Assembly (NCBI GenBank): GCA_903906695.1
Contig: CAIVLG010000098.1
Coordinates: 1 to 53,301, forward strand
Length of the DNA: 53,301 nt
Direction: 5' to 3'
From: an uncultured beta proteobacterium
Lineage (GTDB): Bacteria; Pseudomonadota; Gammaproteobacteria; Burkholderiales; Burkholderiaceae_C
The first letter of the stretch is position 1, and each line of letters opens with the position of its first letter. The notes beneath the pieces are model-generated. The model saw nothing but the letters and a program-made list of their open reading frames with translations, did no database searches and was not told where the DNA came from. Positions 49,420 through 53,301 of the stretch are shown here, piece after piece. The translations under genes were made by a program, and so were the position numbers.

Positions 49420-50423
49420 CAGGCCATCGTGAGCTTGACCAGCACACCCGGGCGGTGGCACATCGGCAGCGGATTGCTCTGCGTGTGCAAGTCGGTGCCG
49501 CGCTCGAACTTGCGGGGCTCCTGCTTGGCGTACAGAACCTGACCGAGGGTGTTGACGGTCTCGTTGAAATCAGCCGGGGCGATGTAGGTGCCGAAGGTGT
49601 CCACCGTGCCCAGCGGAAATGCATGGGCCTCACCGGCAGCAATAAAGCGACGCACATTGCCATCGATGTCGCTGGCCTGACCACGGTATTCCTCGAATGT
49701 GAGGCCACCGAAAGAGAAGGCCTGGCGCACGTCATCGCGCAGCATGGCGCCCTGGGCGTAGTATTCATAAGCCTTGTTGACCTTGGCGTGACCAACCAGC
49801 TTCTCGAAGAACTCGGGCGAGCACAGGCAGTGAATACCGGTCATGAACTCGCCGCGCAGGTTGTCGTCCACATGGCGCAGAACTTCCAGGCAGTTCTTTC
49901 TGACGTCGGTGCTCTCGGTGTTGAGTCCGAAGCTGACAGTCTTTTGTCCGATCTCAAATTCGTTGTACAGGTTGTAGATCTCAGACCCATCGGAATCCAG
50001 GATCGCCCCCTTCAAGGCGCCCATACGCAGATGCTCCAACGTCAGCGCATGCTTGTTACGCATGCGCTCCAAGTGACTGGCAAGGACCGTGGCCACGGTT
50101 TCCATCTCGGTCTCGGAGCCAAAGGCCCGAATGCCTTGCACTTCCTCGGGTAGGACCACATCATCATGCGGAATGTGCGGCACCACAAAGGAGCGGAGCT
50201 TGCGTTTGTCGCGAAGTCCTAGCGAACTGGGGCTGCCCACCGGCAAGGTCGGCAGCAAATTGAGCGTGCCATTGCGCTCCTCGACCAGGATCTGGCGAGA
50301 GCGCACGGGCTTGAAGGGAAACAGGTTCATCTGATCGAGCCGACCGTAACGGTTGGGCAGCAGATTGATGGCCAGGGTCAGTGCGGCCATCGAGAAGCCG
50401 GGATTGTTGAATGGGTTTTGCAT
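49419..50423 (-). CDS. Major capsid protein (lambda gpE-like)
   Basis: The 334-residue protein has the gpE pattern: NLFPFKPVRSRQILVEERNG near residue 33, RSFVVPHIPHDDVVLPEEVQ, then GLTFEEYRGQASDIDGNVRR near residue 245 and a C-terminal HRPGVLVKLTMA. It would form the phage shell with the decoration protein encoded upstream. The leader contains a strong hairpin (50443-50479) and TTGGAG as ribosome site. Length is as expected. Confidence 0.9.
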   Translation of the reverse strand: MQNPFNNPGFSMAALTLAINLLPNRYGRLDQMNLFPFKPVRSRQILVEERNGTLNLLPTLPVGSPSSLGLRDKRKLRSFVVPHIPHDDVVLPEEVQGIRAFGSETEMETVATVLASHLERMRNKHALTLEHLRMGALKGAILDSDGSEIYNLYNEFEIGQKTVSFGLNTESTDVRKNCLEVLRHVDDNLRGEFMTGIHCLCSPEFFEKLVGHAKVNKAYEYYAQGAMLRDDVRQAFSFGGLTFEEYRGQASDIDGNVRRFIAAGEAHAFPLGTVDTFGTYIAPADFNETVNTLGQVLYAKQEPRKFERGTDLHTQSNPLPMCHRPGVLVKLTMA

Positions 50424-50442
50424 GAATGATCTCCAATTGAGC

Positions 50443-50479
50443 GAAACCCACCTGGCGAATCAACACCGAGGTGGGTTTC
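50443..50479 (-). terminator. Perfect 11-base hairpin ahead of the capsid gene
   Basis: GAAACCCACCT (50443-50453) pairs with AGGTGGGTTTC (50469-50479) around a 15-base loop. It lies between the decoration and capsid genes, close to the capsid ribosome site, so a role in mRNA processing or in adjusting the decoration-to-capsid ratio is likely. A related hairpin is at 39210. Confidence 0.6.
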
Positions 50480-50527
50480 AGGGAAGGACGAAAGAAGCGG
50501 CTACGCGAATGAGGACGGCAAACCGAA

Positions 50528-50905
50528 TCAGGCGCTGGTGCGAATCAGGATGCCGATATCTTCAAGGTGGCGCACTGCAGCCTTCTTGACATCAGCATCG
50601 ATGCCTGCGGGCCAGACAACCAGCTTTTCTGCAACCATAGCGTGACGCGCCAGCAGCAAGGCGTCTTCGCGGTCGATCAGCGTTGCATCGATGTCGCCGA
50701 GCAGGATGCCGACAGGGGTGTCGGTACCATCGCTCGCGGCCGGATCGAAAGCCTGGTGCTTGTCGTCTGCGACTCGGCGGCCGAGCACCGTGCCCATGGG
50801 CAGGTTCTGGCCGGCGGCAATCGTGATCGCGCTGCGTGAATAGAACTGGGGTGCTTCAAACTTGAGAAGATCTCCCAGCGTGGGTAGTGAAGTGATGAAA
50901 GGCAT
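50528..50905 (-). CDS. Head decoration protein (lambda gpD-like)
   Basis: The 125-residue product shows the gpD pattern: LLKFEAPQFYSRSAITIAAG, then MGTVLGRRVADDKHQAFDP and TPVGILLGDIDAT. Such proteins trim the capsid after expansion. It lies between the protease and major capsid genes, the order of lambda-like heads. Confidence 0.88.
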   Translation of the reverse strand: MPFITSLPTLGDLLKFEAPQFYSRSAITIAAGQNLPMGTVLGRRVADDKHQAFDPAASDGTDTPVGILLGDIDATLIDREDALLLARHAMVAEKLVVWPAGIDADVKKAAVRHLEDIGILIRTSA

Positions 50906-50908
50906 GGA

Positions 50909-52381
50909 TTACTCCTTGGAGTTGAGTTTTTTGACGGCCGCAACAATGGCGGACGTTTGTGGCGAAGCGCCTGCGGGCAAATTGCCGCTAGTGCCGGTAC
51001 CGGTGGCAGCGGGCAGCGTGGACTGGATTTCCAGCGCGTCGCTGGCCGAGGCTCGTGCCTCGATCAGACTGCGGCGGACTTCTGCTTCGGTCTTGCCGGC
51101 AGCGATGAACTGCGCGGCGCGGTCGGGGCAACCTGCGATCAGGCACATCTCGGCAATGGCCTGAACGCTTTTCTGCAGGGACTGAGTGGCGGCCTGCGCT
51201 GCGTCCTTGCGGGCTTCGTTAATGAGTTGCGCCAGGGCTGCGGGATCCGCAGCAGGGCCAGCATTGGCTTGCACTGTCGCCGCTGAATTGGGCTGCGCGG
51301 GTGCCGCGGTGGCACTCGCAGCGTTCGCATCAGCGGATGAATCGATGATGGGGTCGGGATTCTGTTGAGGCATAAAGTTCTCCTTGGTTACCTCGTTTGA
51401 GAAGAGTTGGTTCGGTGTGGAATCGGAATTGGTTTCAGGACTTGCGCGAGCCAGTGCCGTACCGGCCCGCACCGACAACAACGGGCTGCGCAGTCGGTTC
51501 GTCAGGAAATGGCTTTTCATGTCAGCCACGGCGGCGTCCAGACTCAGCACACCGTCGGCCAGACCGGCCTTGACAGCGTCCTCGCCAAAGAACAATGCCG
51601 CCTGCGTACTGCGCACTGCATGCGGTTTGATGCCTCGCATCTGCGCGACTTGATCGGTGAAGATGGCATAGAGCCGATCGACTTCCGCCTGCAGACTGGC
51701 ATGGGCCTGAACCGACAGTGGCTCATGGGGCGAGAAGTCGTTCTTGTGCTCTCCGGCAGTAATCGCCGTGTAGCGCAGTCCATCATTTGCATCCCTGGCC
51801 GACTGGTCCACATGCAGTGCAATGACGCCAATCGAACCCACACCAGCGGTCTCAGTAATAAAGAGTCGCTCGGCACTCGCTGCAATGGCATAAGCAGCCG
51901 AGAACGCCGCGTCGTTGGCGACTGCCCAGATGGGCTTCTTCTCACCAGCGGCGCGAATGCGGCGAGCGAGTTCAAACACACCTGCCGCTTCGCCACCAGG
52001 GGAATCGATATCAAGCACGATGCCCGACACACCAGGATCGGCAACAGCGCTGTCAATCTGATCGGCGATGGCCGCATAACTGGTCAATCCCGATTCAACC
52101 TGCAGACCGACGGTGCGCTTGACCAGACTGCCGTAGATCGGAATCACGGAAATACCGGTGTGCGCAGCATCCATCGCTGTCAGATCAATGGTGGAGGCCG
52201 CGGTTGTGATCCTGCTGGACTCCATGGTGGTGGTCGCCTGTGTCGAAGAATCACGAGAAGTCAAATGCAGATCTGGACTCACAGACATGCGCGGCAGAAG
52301 CACCGACAGAATCACGTCGAGCTTGGCGCGGGCAATCAGAAGCGGTGTGCCGAACACGCGGCACGCAAAATGTGGCAACAA
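50909..52381 (-). CDS. Phage S49 (ClpP/SppA-type) head maturation protease with scaffold tail
   Basis: I place the start at TTG 52381, after AGGAGAG. The N-terminus (HFACRVFGTPLLIARAKLDV) is typical of this family. The protease domain follows with IVLDIDSPGGEAAGVFELA, and ANDAAFSAAYAIAASAERLF containing the probable nucleophilic Ser, then GVGSIGVIALHVD. The last 170 residues (Ala/Pro/Gln-rich and helical) would be the scaffolding part, as in lambda gpC/Nu3. Total 490 residues. It overlaps nothing and is nine bases after the portal stop. Confidence 0.88.
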   Translation of the reverse strand: MLPHFACRVFGTPLLIARAKLDVILSVLLPRMSVSPDLHLTSRDSSTQATTTMESSRITTAASTIDLTAMDAAHTGISVIPIYGSLVKRTVGLQVESGLTSYAAIADQIDSAVADPGVSGIVLDIDSPGGEAAGVFELARRIRAAGEKKPIWAVANDAAFSAAYAIAASAERLFITETAGVGSIGVIALHVDQSARDANDGLRYTAITAGEHKNDFSPHEPLSVQAHASLQAEVDRLYAIFTDQVAQMRGIKPHAVRSTQAALFFGEDAVKAGLADGVLSLDAAVADMKSHFLTNRLRSPLLSVRAGTALARASPETNSDSTPNQLFSNEVTKENFMPQQNPDPIIDSSADANAASATAAPAQPNSAATVQANAGPAADPAALAQLINEARKDAAQAATQSLQKSVQAIAEMCLIAGCPDRAAQFIAAGKTEAEVRRSLIEARASASDALEIQSTLPAATGTGTSGNLPAGASPQTSAIVAAVKKLNSKE

Positions 52382-52390
52382 GTAACTCTC

Positions 52391-53301
52391 CTAGATTGAA
52401 GTGCTGTCGGGGTTGGACGCAACGGCGTCCACAGCGGTCGTCTGTCCCGGTACAGGCCTGGTTGCTGAGGGCTGGTCGTAGCGGGGATCAGAATCAAAAA
52501 CCAACCCGAGTTCATCAGCGCGTTGGTTGTCTGCTGCGATTTCGCGATCAATATCTTCGGCGTCATAGCCAAAGCCCGAGATCGCCTCCGACCTGGACAT
52601 CAGTCCGGCCCGAATCGCGGTCAGCATGGCATCAAACTCCTTCTTCGGATCGACCCATTGCCAGCCCTGCGGGATCCACTTGGCTGCCAGGTACTCGCGA
52701 CGTCGGTTGGCAAAGCCGGGCAAGCTGATTGCACCTTCAAGCACCGCCTGCTCCAGCCACGCCTTCCAGATCGGTCGGCACAACTGGTGCACGATGACAC
52801 CATGCTGAATGGCTTCGCAGCGCCGCCTGAATTCCAGCAAGCCAGCCCGGATGGAGGAGTAGTTGACTTGCGTGAGGTCCCCAGTGAGCATCTCGTAGGT
52901 GATGCCCATGGCTGCAGCCACCGCCCGGAACTGCATGCGCAGGAATTCCGAATAGCTCGCACCCACGTCCGCTGGCTGGCTGAACTTCACATCCTCGCCG
53001 GGCTCCAGGAACTGCAGCGTTCCCGGCTCCAGACCGGCAAGCGACACTCCATTGCCATCCGCCGGTCCTTCGCCCATCAGGTTGTCTTCAGGCGCCATGC
53101 GGGTGATGAAGCCGGCAAACATCGCTGCCGTCTTTTTGCGCACCAGCTCCGCATCGTCGTACTGGTCGAGTTCATTGAGTTTGACCAGGGCCCGGGCGAG
53201 CCAGGGCTCACCGCGGATCTGGCCGGGCCGCAGGGGCCGAAACAAGTGAATGATTTCCGCCGCAGGAACGCGCACCGTGTCCATCCCTCCGGCACCCGAC
53301 A
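52391..53301 (-). CDS. Phage portal protein (lambda gpB-like), start beyond window
   Basis: The frame is open to the right edge, so only the last 300 or so residues are visible, where lambda-family portals have about 530. Motifs: RVPAAEIIHLFRPLRPGQIR, LYELDQYDDAELVRKK-type helix (here LNELDQYDDAELVRKKTAAM), MLTGDLTQVNYSSIRAGLLE, and WIPQGWQWVDPKKEFDA near the end. It forms the DNA entry ring. Gene order portal-protease-decoration-capsid is lambda-like. The true start is to the right of the window. Confidence 0.9.
   Translation of the reverse strand, partial: SGAGGMDTVRVPAAEIIHLFRPLRPGQIRGEPWLARALVKLNELDQYDDAELVRKKTAAMFAGFITRMAPEDNLMGEGPADGNGVSLAGLEPGTLQFLEPGEDVKFSQPADVGASYSEFLRMQFRAVAAAMGITYEMLTGDLTQVNYSSIRAGLLEFRRRCEAIQHGVIVHQLCRPIWKAWLEQAVLEGAISLPGFANRRREYLAAKWIPQGWQWVDPKKEFDAMLTAIRAGLMSRSEAISGFGYDAEDIDREIAADNQRADELGLVFDSDPRYDQPSATRPVPGQTTAVDAVASNPDSTSI

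Noticed and set aside
1..53301. Search for tRNA, rRNA, classic IS ends and an integrase for the prophage
   Set aside because: None was found by eye; the prophage end and attachment site are probably outside the window or not recognisable without comparison.

Overview
The window looks like chromosome from a betaproteobacterium, most likely Burkholderiales / Comamonadaceae-like. Three proteins carry the PTLSEWG-type (IPTL-CTERM / exosortase H) sorting signal, there is a complete pgaABCD exopolysaccharide operon, and the sequence is GC-rich with many coupled starts. No rRNA or tRNA gene was seen. The organism call is inference from gene content.

Layout. (1) 1-2.9 kb: two exosortase-signal proteins facing away from each other (one cut by the window edge), an exported protein, a DUF5710 protein and a small CxxC protein, then a small HTH protein. 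(2) 3.0-6.8 kb, a toxin-antitoxin island on the minus strand: DarT/DarG, a winged-helix antitoxin-like regulator whose partner toxin is truncated, an unknown 226-residue protein, and MazE/MazF with a clear operator. (3) 6.9-12.1 kb, plus strand: a tightly packed mobile cassette of zinc protein, large serine recombinase, two ParB/RepB-like proteins and a DUF3987 protein. A degraded copy of its first gene sits at the truncated toxin. (4) 12.5-20.6 kb, minus strand: a secreted-protein operon (YcgJ-like, a 1679-residue IPTL-CTERM protein with nine tandem repeats, PliI-like lysozyme inhibitor, DUF3011/ricin-lectin protein, EF-hand protein, DUF1835 protein). (5) 20.8-26.9 kb: an XRE regulator, then pgaD, pgaC, pgaB and pgaA (transcribed A to D). 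(6) 27-30.5 kb: gene-poor stretch, a NERD protein and unknowns. (7) 30.6-37.3 kb, plus strand: a defence cluster of XRE-ImmA/IrrE protein, PIN protein and a type III-like methyltransferase/helicase-nuclease pair. (8) 37.3-53.3 kb: a prophage, mostly minus strand, running from the portal (cut by the right edge) through S49 protease, head decoration and major capsid proteins to tail-type genes, a putative holin and a lysozyme.

The most striking feature is inside the prophage. Between about 43.26 and 49.27 kb the late genes are broken and strands alternate. One tail/fibre-type gene lies in three pieces (44092-44602 plus, 49115-49265 plus, 42834-43260 minus). A 4517-bp segment (44603-49119) sits inside it between two copies of GGACA. 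Removing the segment rejoins the tail gene in frame, and closing the segment on itself also rejoins a split zinc-ribbon gene in frame, which completes a compact early operon (helicase, small basic protein, zinc-ribbon, 106-aa, 60-aa, DUF2493). The segment also holds an AT-rich block with seven TGCGCATAA-like repeats. It therefore behaves like a circle, or one arm of a recombination, captured at a 5-bp microhomology. A chimeric assembly must be excluded first.
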